This document shows positions 1 through 11,151 of a stretch of 64,000 nucleotides of DNA, piece by piece. Numbering within the stretch: the first letter of the stretch is position 1; every line of letters starts with the position of its first letter. Where the stretch lies: assembly GCA_020137815.1 (NCBI GenBank), contig CM035350.1, forward strand, positions 4,224,418 to 4,288,417, in the 5' to 3' direction. A program made the position numbers and the translations under genes. This DNA is from Hormiphora californensis. Taxonomy: Eukaryota > Ctenophora > Tentaculata > Cydippida > Pleurobrachiidae. Below the pieces are notes generated by a model. It was not told the origin of the DNA. It saw only the letters and a program-made list of their open reading frames with translations, and ran no database searches.

Positions 1-112
1 GACTATGTATAGGCTGCAGTTTCAACCAACATGATCATAATTGAACATTTACTATTCCACTTTATCGTCTTACTATTGGAAAATCTATCAACTCTCACAA
101 GTATTACTGTAA

Positions 113-1381
113 CAACTAACAGGTGTGTTTGTTTCCAACCAAGTACGAACACTGTCCCAGATCGCTGCTACGGAACCACAGTGTGCTTACAGTGGGTATA
201 CCTTCGGTCTGTCCAAGAAATGGCTTTTTCTGATGCGGACAACAGAGGGGATTGAAGAACAGTTTGCACCTCTAGAGAACATCATCAAGTCATCTTTCAT
301 TCCAGCTCTTATGGGTTCCAACACCCCTAGCCATCTGAGGTATATTGCTGCCCTACCTGCTCGAGACGGCGGGCTAGCTATCCCCATCCCAACCACACAG
401 GCTAGTGCTGAATTTGCGAACTCTACACAGGCTACAGAACCACTGAAACAGCTGATCCTTGAACAATCTCTTCTTATCAGCGAAAAACGTGCTGAATCAT
501 GCCTTTGGGAAGCGAAAGGAGCGAAGGGGAATGTACTAAAACTAAAACGAACTATTCAAAATGCCGAAAAACAACAGGCGTGTTCACTTCTGTCCGGTAC
601 TGACAGGCGTCTATTCGACGAAATATCATCTAGGGGAGCTTCAAGCTGGTTAACAGCTCTGCCTTTGAAAGAGCACGGTTTCGTCCTCAACAAACAGCAA
701 TACCGGGACGCCATCTTGGTGCGATACAACCTTCCCCTCGAAGATGTGCCTATTGCATGTGCATGTGGCAAGGCGAACACTCTCGAGCACTGTCTCTCGT
801 GTGCCCTCGGAGGATACGTGTATTTAAGGCACAACAATATCCGTGACCTTACAGCTAACATCCTCGTGGAAGCCGGCTGCAAAGATGTCCGCATTGAGCC
901 GCAGCTCCTACCCATAACTGGTGAAACATTCCAATACCGTTCTACTAACACTGCTAACAGTGCCCGTTTGGATGTTTCTGCCCGTAATGTGTGGAGTGAC
1001 TTGGACAAAGTTTACACTGACATCCGTGTATTCAACAGTCTTGCGCCAACCAACATCGGCAAGTCCCTCCAGGACACTATGAGGAGACACGAGAGGGAAA
1101 AGGTATTGAATTACAACGACAGAGTCCTTCAGGTCGAGAAGGCAACTTTCACACCCCTAGTCTTCTCAACAACTGGGGTTATGGGCCCCCAAGCGGAGGT
1201 GTTCTACAAGAAGGTTGCTAAACTTCTATCTGACAAAACGGGACACACCTACAACGATGCCATTCGGTACATTCGTCTCCGTCTGTCTTTCTCGCTGCTG
1301 AAGACCATTCTCATCGCCATCAGGGGCAACAAATGGACACACTTTTGTAGCAAAACAAACGATTTTCATCTTATTATCTGA
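113..1381 (+). mobile_element. C-terminal fragment of a non-LTR retrotransposon polyprotein
   Basis: An open frame of about 420 codons runs from just after an in-frame stop to TGA at 1379-1381. The first part resembles the region downstream of a reverse-transcriptase domain (FGLSKKWLFLMRTT, then LPARDGGLAIP). It is followed by a zinc-knuckle-like CACGK...HCLSC motif, an RHNNIRDL motif, and a block containing RLDVSARN and DIRVFN that looks like the restriction-like endonuclease end of R2/CRE-type elements. The segment TFTPLVFSTTGVMG and the final LRLSFSLL are typical of this domestic-looking family in marine invertebrate genomes (recalled family knowledge). The RT catalytic core is not present within the window, so the copy is 5'-truncated or continues to the left. 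It could also be part of a gene-captured copy, but nothing suggests a host function. Confidence 0.75.
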
Positions 1382-2626
1382 TTTATTTATACTTAACTTA
1401 TTACACCCGTAAGAGTAAATTTTATTTTTATACCTATTCATGTAAATAATATTGTACTGACATATATTCTATTTGAACCGGTACCCCGGCCTTCGCAAAA
1501 GGCACAGGGCACAGGGCATCTTTGTTTGATTTCTTGCCCATTTTTTTCAACAGTTCACTCCCTTAAAAAGTGTTGTCTTATGCCGCAGCCTACAGTCTGT
1601 ACTGCTTGTATTGTTCATAGGTGCAACAGCACAATGTACTGCGTAACATATGCCAATTCACCCCTTTTTACGTTTCTAGATTAGGTAGCTTATTTTTGGG
1701 TCAATTGGAATTTGGTGGTGGTGGTGGTGGTGGAGCGGGGGGGGGGGGGGGTCTTTTTTGGAACTCGGGCCTCGGCGAAAAATCACGTAAAAGGAACACG
1801 TGTGTGGGTGTACCATAAGTATTCTGTTAGGACACGGAGATTTAAGGGGAGAGAGACAAGATAAGAATTGCTACACAATTCACCACTTCTAGTACACCAC
1901 GAACGTCCCTGGCGATTTATAATAAAATCAGAATAAATTAAGTTACTCTAAAATCGATTTCAATAGTAATCCCTAAAAAGTTCAGTATTTACACAGTGTT
2001 TACACCAGTTAAGCCATTTTGGTTTTTAGGGATCCCTATCGGCAGGGAAAAGTAGGAGAAAGTGATACTTTAGAGAGTGCGTTGGCACCATTTTTCTGGG
2101 TATATATTCACTATTGAGTGGGATATTAAGTGCATAATTTACATTTATACAACTCGCCTCTTAGTTCCCCCAATGCAACTAAGGTAGATCTTAGCAGACT
2201 AAATCTTAACTTTTGTGTTTTTGAAACTGAAAAATATATTTTAAATTTCGAAGATCTCTACAGCTGTCACAGCCAAGCTGTGTTCTTCCTTATCTCCAAA
2301 TTTGATGTCTTAGCAGGGGCTGGAGCTATTACTTGTCACGCTAAAATGGGAGGGGGCGGTGGACCGTTAAAGTAAGAGTGGTGCACCGTGTTTTCTCACA
2401 AATCTTAGTGGAACGAGACAGAATTAGAAATTGTCGATACCGTAGCAATGGTCCTGATGGTTCTCCCCGCTCATCCATTAAGTTTTGTGAGAAAACACGG
2501 CGTGTCACTCTTACTTTAACAACATTCGAATTTATCTATATTTTGTATTGGATTTTCACAGGCATAGAAGTCCAAATGATTTATCTTGATCCCCTTGAAC
2601 ATTTTAGATAACATTTTAGGTAAGTT
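1382..2626. other. Intergenic stretch, mostly unannotated
   Basis: No convincing gene is seen between the retroelement fragment and EF-Ts. It contains a GGT/G-rich run near 1714-1752 and the inverted-repeat element at 2366-2520 described separately. Short open frames here lack codon structure or recognisable motifs. Confidence 0.5.
2366..2520. repeat. 155-bp palindromic (MITE-like) element
   Basis: Left arm 2366-2407 begins GTTAAAGTAAGAGTG and contains GTGTTTTCTCACAAA. The right arm 2479-2520 is its near-perfect reverse complement, ending CACTCTTACTTTAAC. About 70 bp of unrelated sequence separate them. No clear target-site duplication is visible, so the superfamily is open. Confidence 0.65.
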
Positions 2627-3382
2627 ATGTTCCTCAGTATCCGCCGTTTGTCATCAGCACCTGCGGTGAGTAAGAAAGTGCTTCAATCCCTCCGGAGTGA
2701 GACGGGCCTACCCTTCATAAAAATCAAGGAAGCTCTTCAAGTGACAAACAATAATGCGGAGGAAGCGAAGGAGTGGTTACTGGCCCAGGCGGCACAGCAT
2801 AATTGGACTAAAGCGGAAAAGTTGAAGGAACGGACCACTAGTCAGGGATTAGTTGGTATTTACACCACCCCTGAGCGTGTTTCCATGGTGTCCCTGCTCT
2901 GTGAAACGGACTTTGTTTGTAGGAACTCTAAATTCCTGAACCTCTTGCACCACTCCCTTGAAACTGTTTCAGAGCATGATGTTTCCTCGGTCGACCAAGC
3001 TCTGACTCTTCCAATTTCTACGGATCGAGAACCTCTTGGTGAGGCAATAATTTCAACGGTCGGCTCGCTAGGAGAGAACATTAAACTGAGCGGTGTTTAT
3101 AGTACCCCAGCAACCCCCGGTACCGGCACCTATCTTCACCGTAGGGTGGAGAGTGATATTGCGGGACTGCAACTAGGTACAATCGGTGTTGTTGTGTCTT
3201 GTGATGTGATGCCTGCTGATCCACGGCCGGTAAATCAGATATCACAACACATCGCTGGGTCCTCTGATTTGAACAATTTGTCCGATCAGCCGTTATTGCA
3301 AGATGAAACTGTCACAGTAGGTCAGTTGTGCGAGACACACGGATTTAAAGTTCTTGATTTTTGTAAGCTTTCAGTTGGATAA
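2627..3382 (+). CDS. TSFM: Mitochondrial translation elongation factor Ts
   Basis: Intronless frame of 251 residues. EF-Ts is the guanine-nucleotide exchange factor that recycles mitochondrial EF-Tu. The N-terminus (MFLSIRRLSSAPAV) is basic and serine-rich, fitting a mitochondrial presequence. It is followed by a UBA-like domain (LRSETGLPFIKIKEAL, roughly residues 21-60) and by the family signature CETDFVCRNSKF around residues 89-100, which contains the TDF element that contacts EF-Tu. The remainder (IGVVVSCDV, then QPLLQDETVTVGQL) matches the core and C-terminal subdomains. The protein is shorter than vertebrate homologues. The ATG at 2627 is the first of the frame and gives the targeting peptide. 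Its right neighbour iRhom begins about 170 bp downstream on the same strand. Confidence 0.9.
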   Translation: MFLSIRRLSSAPAVSKKVLQSLRSETGLPFIKIKEALQVTNNNAEEAKEWLLAQAAQHNWTKAEKLKERTTSQGLVGIYTTPERVSMVSLLCETDFVCRNSKFLNLLHHSLETVSEHDVSSVDQALTLPISTDREPLGEAIISTVGSLGENIKLSGVYSTPATPGTGTYLHRRVESDIAGLQLGTIGVVVSCDVMPADPRPVNQISQHIAGSSDLNNLSDQPLLQDETVTVGQLCETHGFKVLDFCKLSVG

Positions 3383-3552
3383 TTTGTTATGTCGTATCAT
3401 GTGTCAAAATGTTTTATACCACTGCTAAACCATTATCTGATTATCATCTTACCCCTCTTTTTATCTCCCGCCCTATCTTTTTCTGTCCTAGTGAATTTAC
3501 CCGCCTTCTTATCATCAAATATCCCATCTAACCCCACTGACTCTCTAGCATT

Positions 3553-6402
3553 ATGGCCTCGCACGTCAGGGGCCAGCAATATTGGGCCGCCGCGGGTACG
3601 ACCCTCAGTAGAGCAGGTTCAACTGCACGAAATGGCCTCAGCAGCTTCTTTGGTATAAACAGAGAGAGCAGGGACATTTGGTCGGGTCGATTTAAACAGC
3701 GGGTTAATGTAAGTAGCTCACATCGACGATAATTGCCCATTTGTAACATCCCGAGTAACTGTCTCTAGTTTATCACTTTGGCAGTCAATACGGTATTTCA
3801 TCCATATGCCCTGACAATATGGACCCATTATAAACAATACCACAAAATTCACACTAATCCACTCTACATATAATAACGTGGGACCGTGAAATGTTTAAAT
3901 TTTCAACAAACAATAATATCGGTCCCAACGCGTTAACTGAACGACATCAAATTATTATCTTCTACTTGATACACATTTCGTCGTTCTCATATCCCCCTTG
4001 TTATGTTCTAACCCTCCTTGTTCTAACCCTCCTTTACATTTGTTTCCCGGGCGGGGCGCACGAAACAGAGTCTAGCTAGGCAACCCCCCTGTTTTAATTG
4101 TAACCCCCATTTCATCCATTTTAGCTAGTTCATCTCATTCACCAGCAGCTGAAATCATTTACGATTCATTTCGAGTAAGTTCCTATGGTTTTTAATTCCT
4201 TTTTCACACTATGATACTCAGACTTAGAAGAGCACACTAACAATTCGGTATAACTGTTGCTGAAAACTCTGCTATAGTTTCACCTTTACAAATGTAAAGG
4301 GAGGGTTAGAACATAACAACCTTTTCAGCAAAACAAGGTTGGGCTGACCCTCAAGGATGAACGAGAGGCAATTTCTACGTTACGTCACAGTCTGAAACGA
4401 AGCACCCGACCAACGTTACGTCAGGCAGGTATATTTTATCTAATATTTTGGTGTTTTACATTTTTCTACATTTGCCATTGGTGCTGCTCAAGGGAAGATT
4501 CTTTGAACGAACTAAACTGTAGCGCGCCTAAGCTCTCATCCCGTGAAAAGACACTGTTGTCAGCATGAGTCGCGCGCGCTCTCTGGAAGAGTTGAGTTTC
4601 TAAAGAAGCTCCAGTCACATTTCATATATTTTCAAACATTCTCTCATCACTTTCAGCAACTTAAACCACACCTGTACACACACTTTATTTAGAAGTTACT
4701 CCGGAGACAAATGGGGATATAATTGAGCTTGAAGATGATGTGTTTCTGAGACGAGGAGGCCGATCCGAGAGTGAGGAGGATTTGATATCGAACAAAGAGG
4801 AAGCCCTAGAGTGCTACAGACGAATGATAGAGGTACACAGTTGCACATACCGCGGGGGGAGGGAGGCCATGATATTACACAATCCTTCACCTAGAATATA
4901 ATTCTTTTAGTTATTTTCTATAGAATATCAGGCATGTGCCAGATCACAGGATGTTATAAGTTAATAGTTCCTACCCTTTCAGAGAAGTAAAACACCCCTG
5001 ACATCGACTGATAGTGGCGAATGGTTTGGTGTTAACACGCTAGTCCGTATTGGTGCCCCTGAGGTCCGCTCGCCCCTTCAACAACTAGGCAGGCCCGGCT
5101 ATACCCCGTCGCTGCTCCATGAACAACAACATCAAGGCCCAACTGGAGTCCCTGCCTGAGTTTGTACCCTGGTTCATATACCTTGTTTCCCTGGCCCAAG
5201 TTGTCATGTTGTGTATTATGTTGTGGTCATATAATGGATTTCATACCTTTGGAATTGAGCCGTACACCACATACCAAAACAACACACCGACCGTGTTCTC
5301 AAGTTATGACCAGGTCCACCGGACAGTCCGGCCGAACTTGTGGTGCGGGCCCGATGAGAACTTTCTAATCAAGTTTGGGGCTCAATTTAGCCCCTGTATG
5401 CGGGAGGACCATGCAATTAACATCCGATCTACTAACCTGTACAACAAGGATCGGGATCAGTTTGTGTGTTGCCAGTTTGAGAACATCAACAGGAACTGGG
5501 TAGGTTATATCAGCAGTAGGACGTGTAGAGACTATGGTAAACCCCTCTCCTACACCAACTGTACAGTGTTCACCGACCACCAACCCATGTATACCCACAA
5601 GTTCAGGCCATGCTGTGTGAACTCAACTGGGGGTTGTATCCTCACCTCACAGGAGCACTGCCTCTTCCTTAAGGGTCACTGGCAGGACAAGGCAGAGACC
5701 TGTGGGCAAGTTAACTGTCTGTCCCAGGTGTGTGGGTTGGGTGGACTGAAGAGTAAGAGTCCGAACTCGCCCTACATTGCAGAGGCTAACCAGTGGTACA
5801 GACTTGTCTCAGCGATATTCATCCATGCTGGAATCCTCCACCTGATACCGGCACTATTCGTTCAGCTGATACTTGGATCACAAATTGAAAAAACAGCCGG
5901 CTGGTTTCGAACAATGCTGATCTATTTCATCTCCGGTGTTGGTGGCAACTTGACAAGCAGTGTTTTTGTACCCTACCACCCTACATGCGGGTCAGGGGGT
6001 GCTGTTTATGGGTTGCTGGGGGTCATCCTGGTGGAGTTCATACAAAGCTATCAGGTAGTCCACCGGCCAGGCCGGGAACTGGCCAAGTTATTGGGTGTCG
6101 TAGTTGGATCTCTTTTGGTGGGGACTCTTCCCTATATAGATAACTTTGCACACCTTGGTGGTATGGTGTACGGGGTGTTATCCGCCTGCCTCTTCCTTCC
6201 CTACATCACATTTGGGAGTTTTGACTCGGGGCGGAAAGTGTGCCAAATCGTGGTCGCACTTTTGGTGATAATTTTCTTGTTTATTGTGAGCTTGGTTGCC
6301 TTTTATATCGTCCAGGGAACGGGATGGTGTAAAGGGTGCTATTATATAAACTGCATACCGTACAGCAAAAACATGTGCAAGGACACTTTCTCTTCATTGT
6401 AA
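3553..6402 (+). CDS. RHBDF: iRhom (rhomboid-family pseudoprotease)
   Basis: Proposed exons are 3553-3708, 4125-4174, 4329-4428, 4693-4832 and 4983-6402. The last exon encodes TM1, a long cysteine-rich lumenal loop (FSPCMREDH, CGQVNCLSQVCG) and the remaining rhomboid helices, a layout specific to iRhoms, which act in the ER/Golgi as cargo adaptors (ADAM17 trafficking in vertebrates). The catalytic-serine region reads CGSGGAVYGLLG: aligned without gaps to vertebrate iRhoms (GPAG), the catalytic Ser position is Gly and the usual preceding Pro is Ser. The TM6 histidine is kept (NFAHLGGMVYG). Exon 1 (SSFFGINRESRDIW) resembles the cytosolic iRhom homology region. Frame problems exist: upstream exons read frame 0 while the transmembrane part reads +1, with the switch between 5086 and 5157, and exon 1 and exon 2 phases also disagree by one base. 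Confidence 0.85.
4005..4080. repeat. Dispersed intronic repeat (TTATGTTCTAACCCTCC family)
   Basis: The core TTATGTTCTAACCCTCC, usually followed by TTTACATTTG and a GGGCGGGGCGC...GAAACA block and a TCTAGCT-GGCAA end, occurs here, inverted at 4289-4320, inverted in a POLR3A intron at about 15180-15250, direct at about 15708-15790, and as a diverged copy near 46200-46235 in a TMEM214 intron. All copies lie in introns. No coding capacity is visible. Confidence 0.6.
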
Positions 6403-6687
6403 CACTCAAATCTTCCTAATTCTTATTTGTGATTTCTATATATTTTTGTTCCTTCCCCCCTCATCCCTATTGTATTGCAAACATGTGTTTGTGTGTGGGT
6501 GTGTGTATGTGTGTTTGATAAAAGTTAAAAGCATTTTCAAGTTTTATAATGACCGGTGTTTTTAATCCCCCCACCTACCATGGTTACCCCGCTTCAAACA
6601 ATAAACCCAATATTTCCCAAATACCTTCCTTCGTTTCCATCCTATTTTATACCACGTCAAAACTTTAACCAAACACTCTTCCCTAGC

Positions 6688-7782
6688 ATGGCGTTTCCCA
6701 TCAGACGACTGTTTGTAGTTACTGTTGCAGTATTTTACATCTACCTAGGCATCAACAAGGTATCTCCAATGCTCAACCCTGGTCTTCACAAAGAATTTGT
6801 AAGTTATTGGTTTGCTATTATATCTTTACAACACTTTTTCCATACATTGTATCGGGTATCCAACCCCCCCCCCCCCCCTAAATCTTCATTTCACCATATA
6901 TATCCCCTGCAGGATTCTGCGTTTGTCGGACACGCCAAAGTGTTCCCTGGCCGAATTGGAATTAAAATAGAACCAGATTTGTTCCGGTTTGCGTTTGGGA
7001 TCGCGGAAATCGTGTCAGGTAATTTGAAACCACACACAGCCCCTAGATTTGAGGTGTGGGGACACGGTCTCGTGTAATTGCCCCCAATTAGATGATCCAA
7101 TACACACTACTGCCACACGATGTGCCCTGTTTTATTCACACAGTTCACAGTTCACAGTTCTCTGTCCGATTAAATTCCAGCTATAAACTCGAACAGTAAT
7201 ATACCATCTATTACCCCAAGCCCCATATATATTACCCCCTGCCCCATATATCTAACCCCTGCCCCATCTATCTAACCCCCTGCCCCATCTATCTCACCCC
7301 CCTGCCCCATCTATCTAACCCCCTGCCCCATCTATCTAACCCCCTGCCCCATATATATAACCCCCTGCACCATCTATCTAACCCCCTGCCCCATCTATCT
7401 ACCCCCTGCCCCATCTATCTAACCCCCTGCCCCATCTATCTACCCCCTGCCCCATCTATCTAACCCCCTGTCCCATCTATCTAACCCCTGCCCCATCTAT
7501 CTAACCCCCTGCCCCATCTATCTCACCCCCCTGCCCCATCTATCTAACCCCCTGCCCCATCTATCTAACCCCCTGCTCCTACCCCCAGGCGTTTTCCTGG
7601 TTCTCGGTGAGACGGTGTGGTGTGTGTACGCAGTGTACAGTCTCCTGCTCATGACCACCTTCACCTGTCTCTCCTACTACACCCAGGGCGAAACTAACAA
7701 GTGTATTCCCTACCTTGTTGGACTTAGTCTCACATCGGTCCTTGCTTCTGGAACTGACATTCGTCACTGGAAATATGAATAG
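6688..7782 (+). CDS. TMEM35B: TMEM35B-like four-helix membrane protein
   Basis: Three exons with matching phases: 6688-6798, 6913-7018 and 7589-7782, giving 136 residues. The protein starts MAFPIRRLFVVTVAVFYIYL (first membrane helix, then GINKVSPML), continues with HAKVFPGRIGIKIEPD and AFGIAEIVSGVFLVLG, and ends in two further hydrophobic segments with NKCIPYLVGL. These positions match the DoxX-like TMEM35 family, particularly TMEM35B (the AEVFP, PD, IAVGFLELLAG and STCIPAIV positions). The related TMEM35A is an ER chaperone of nicotinic receptors; the role of TMEM35B is not established. Intron 2 is expanded by a 21-bp minisatellite. It is convergent with the EF-hand gene on the minus strand. 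Confidence 0.75.
7208..7577. repeat. 21-bp minisatellite
   Basis: About 17 head-to-tail copies of TAACCCCCTGCCCCATCTATC with small length changes (TATATA and single-C variants), lying in intron 2 of the TMEM35B-like gene and ending about 10 bp before the exon 3 splice acceptor. Confidence 0.9.
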
Positions 7783-8462
7783 AACACACATGACACTGTG
7801 CTGTCAGCGTGACCACTCTTCCTGCAGTACAAAGGGTCATCGCAATGTCTGACAGACAGTAGACACTATGACAGACATGTACTTTGGCAGATGTATTCTT
7901 ACGGTGCTGCTTGGTACACCATATATAACTGTGCTTGATATTTAGTAGTGTTAGTAGGTTATTGAGTTTAATTATTCCCATGGTATGTTTATTGATTTTA
8001 ACAAATTGACTATTGTACACAATATTTAAGACACATTTTACCAAATTTAACCAGGTTTTTCAGGGTTTGTCAAACTATTATTTTTGGTCGGTTTTGAGCA
8101 TTGATTTTGTGATGTCTTTAACCCCTTTCCATAGTTTCAGCAGTTAAAATAAAAAATTCAGTTGGAAATGAAGAGCTCGGACAGGCTGCAAGTTATGATA
8201 CGAATTCACAAGTTGAAATGATAAAACAAATGACTCGGACTACCTCTCATCAAAAGTCAACCTCAAAAACTGTAAGTAATCCTGACTACACGGTTAATAA
8301 AAATGTTAAATGTTTTACAGCAACTCTCCACTAACATTTCTCTACAAATGCTACATACTCTTACACATTCCTTATGATCCAATATCTGGATTCAATGCTG
8401 GTCATCCTTTAATCCTAATCACGGCCGATTTGTAAGCCACCACGTCCGATACACACTGTCAT
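7783..8462. other. Convergent 3' intergenic region with one exon-like stretch
   Basis: This lies between the stop codons of two convergent genes. At 8141-8271 (+) an AG acceptor (CATAGTTTCAG) precedes a frame open for about 43 codons (VKIKNSVGNEELGQ...) that ends at a strong GTAAGT donor. No partner exon is found, so it may be an unassigned exon or chance. Confidence 0.3.
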
Positions 8463-9982
8463 CTACATGACAGCACACACCTTACTCTGGCTGTCTTTTA
8501 GACTCTTCGGTAGGTCGCCCCTTCTGTTTGGGTTGTCTTCTAGTGTTGTTACCACCTGGTTGGGAGATGTTTGAATCTTAACATTTGACTGTTTGATCTA
8601 CCGAAATATGGCAGATCTCGAAATAAAATGCAATGTGATGTCTTGGCCGGACTAACGTCTAACACAGAAGGGCGCGACGTGCCCAATGTGATGCCAATGA
8701 TAATGTACCTGTAGAACCTCTAGAAAATCCAGGGCAATACTGTTGTCGGTGTCCAACTTGTTCAGAATGTCCTGAATTTGGGTGGACGTGAAGAACAGTC
8801 CAGAGCTCTCCAGGATCTTTGATAATTCTTCACTATCTATCGTCTGGAGGGGGAAATATTATTGGAACTCATTTTGTAGACTGGTGTACAGTGTACAGTG
8901 TACACTGCTGCAGTACACTACTGAAATTGATCTAAAAATCAGAATTTAAAAGCATATGCTCCCTGTTGCTAGGTTACTAACCTATGGTTAACCTGGTTAG
9001 TCAGCAGATTTCACGGCATCACACTTACCCCATCACGATTTGCATCTGCCTCCGTAAACTTCTCCCTACACGTCAAGTAGGTCTGCAACTTTAGTTTTGG
9101 AAACCTTTCTGCTGCCTGTTTCACAGTGGCACAATCTTCACACGTGTCACCATTGCAGCTCGCTAAAGATTCTGTGTCTGAATTTACACTTGTCTTGCTG
9201 ACCACTGATGCCCGCTTTCCTGGGAAGAAATGGAGGACTTAATAGGAATCCTAATATATAGGATAAGGGTCAGAATCTGACTGTCAGATAGGACCGGTAT
9301 GTTAATTTACCCTTCTTTTTCCGAACAGTTTTCCGTTTCCCCTGTTTCTTCGGTCCCCCGCCACCGCCTGGTTCCTTCCCATATACTGCACTCATAACGT
9401 CTGGTGTGGGCCCTGTTTTACTTGTCTTCCGGGTTTTAGGGGTTGCTGCTGCTGCCTCGTTCTAATACGGGAAATATATCTGATTAATAGGGGCACGATA
9501 ATGAGTACTGACGCTGTCATCTGATAATGATCAATGGAAGCATGATATTGAACATTGTATCCCGGGACCAGCACATTCAACATTGGCCGATTTTAGTACG
9601 TACCTTTAGTGATTGAACCTCGTTTTCAAGTCGGTATATTTTCAACTTCAACTCATCAATGTGGTCTTCTTTTTCAACAAGACTCTTCGTTAGGGTGTCC
9701 TTTTCTTTGGCAAACAAGTTCGCAATGGCAGCTGAAGGAAATGATGATAAAGGTTTGGGTGACACGTGCTGAATGCTTTTATGTACAACGTGTGTCTTTA
9801 TATTCGTATATCTCGGCCATACCAGTTGGGAGATGAATATATCTCTGACCGACAGACATGTACAGACTGACATGTAAAGACTGACAGAACACTGTTCTGT
9901 ACAGTGGGAACAGACCTGAATCATGTGCTGATATTGCATTTCCAGTAATTGATGTTTCCGCCAGGAACGCCTCTTTGGACAT
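8463..9982 (-). CDS. EF-hand protein with N-terminal coiled coil
   Basis: Six exons with consistent phases: 9916-9982, 9604-9731, 9311-9461, 9029-9219, 8709-8843 and 8463-8555, giving 254 residues. Order of parts: short N-terminus MSKEAFLAETSITG; a charged coiled coil (EKEDHIDELKLKIYRLENEV); a basic, glycine-rich linker (KEPGGGGGPKKQGKRKTVRK) resembling a nuclear or RNA-binding patch; a region with CNGDTCEDC; then an EF-hand pair. The first loop is canonical (DANRDGTIDSEE) and is split exactly between exons 4 and 5. The second (DTDNSIALDFLE) lacks the central glycine and may bind calcium weakly. I do not recognise an orthologue. The final exon ends SKVCAVM at a TAG; an alternative downstream exon cannot be excluded. 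Confidence 0.7.
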
Positions 9983-11151
9983 GATGTCGGGCTGATAAAA
10001 CAGTTGATTAGAGCAGGGAGGAACAAGGAGGAACGATGAGGAACAGCTATACTTGTATCTAGATGAGGACGCTGGAGTTACTTGTTGAGTAACTCAAGAA
10101 TCAATAACTGTATCAGTGTGGAAAGCAATTTGCAATTGAAGGATGCGGTTACAACTTGTATACGATATTTACTCGAACATCAAACAATCATTTGATTAAT
10201 ACGTGCTGGGTCGCTGGAAGAACGTGCGAGAAAAACAGTGGGGGAGTAAAATTCCACCGTCCATGACGAGAGAGTTCCAATTGAGTAAAGTAAAATGTAA
10301 TAAGAGGTGATGTTTTTGTATAGAGTTTCATGCTGTTACTATGGAAACTAGAAGCCTTCCTGGGAGAAGCAACCATCGGTCTTTAGCCGAAAAGTAATGT
10401 GGGAATCTTGGCGATTATTTAATTGTAATTTCCACCCGCGAAGTATTTTACTACTACTAGATTTGCTGATATTAGGATATGAGAGAAAGTTCAAATAAAT
10501 TATGCTCATAAATAGAAGTGGCGAAATTTTCATCGCGTGGGTCCTCCGATCCTGTGACCTGTGTAAATTGATATTTTGACAAGCTGACCATGCTCCTTGT
10601 CAAAATGTCTACTTAACACAAATCACAGAGTTAACACAATACTAATAGAAAATTGGGTGATGGGATTTTTGTTTATTATTTTTGATTGATATGACAGAGT
10701 TTTAATTATTCTCTCTCAGCTCTGGGTCCGCGGTGAGTGTCACAATTCTGGAATCCTGTGCGTTTGTACTAGGGCATACGAAACTCGTGTATAGAGCAAG
10801 GATGAACCTGGACTGTGGGAAATGGCACTGGCCATTTGAGTTATTCAACTATACTAAACCGGCTCTTGTCAGCGCTAAAATTTATTACGCGCAAAAAATT
10901 ACCGCGCATTCAAGATAATACTGCTGCGCGCCTGCTTATCCAATCGAAATTTAGATTTCGCGAAATGGAAATTTCTAATTTTTAAGACGTTGGCGTTTTT
11001 GTTGTTGTAAAAAGTAAAAACGTTTTTTCTCCCGCTAACGGCCACCCGTACTTTGATAAGCGCTAAATTCAGCTTCAAAAATAGATAATCAACTCAATCT
11101 GAGACGTGGCATTGAATAAATCCAAATTCTTGTGTCGATTCAACCCAAATT
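9983..11151. other. Intergenic region upstream of the EF-hand gene
   Basis: Probably contains the minus-strand promoter of the EF-hand gene near its left end. No conserved frames, RNA genes or clear repeats are seen. A CG-rich patch with GCGCG words lies at about 10870-10935. Confidence 0.4.

Noticed and set aside
5086-5157. Programmed +1 frameshifting in iRhom
   Set aside because: No recognisable slippery signal is seen, and other genes in the window show similar one-base breaks, so sequence error is simpler.
7208-7577. Possible CRISPR-like array
   Set aside because: The 21-bp units are head-to-tail without unique spacers; it is a minisatellite in an animal intron.
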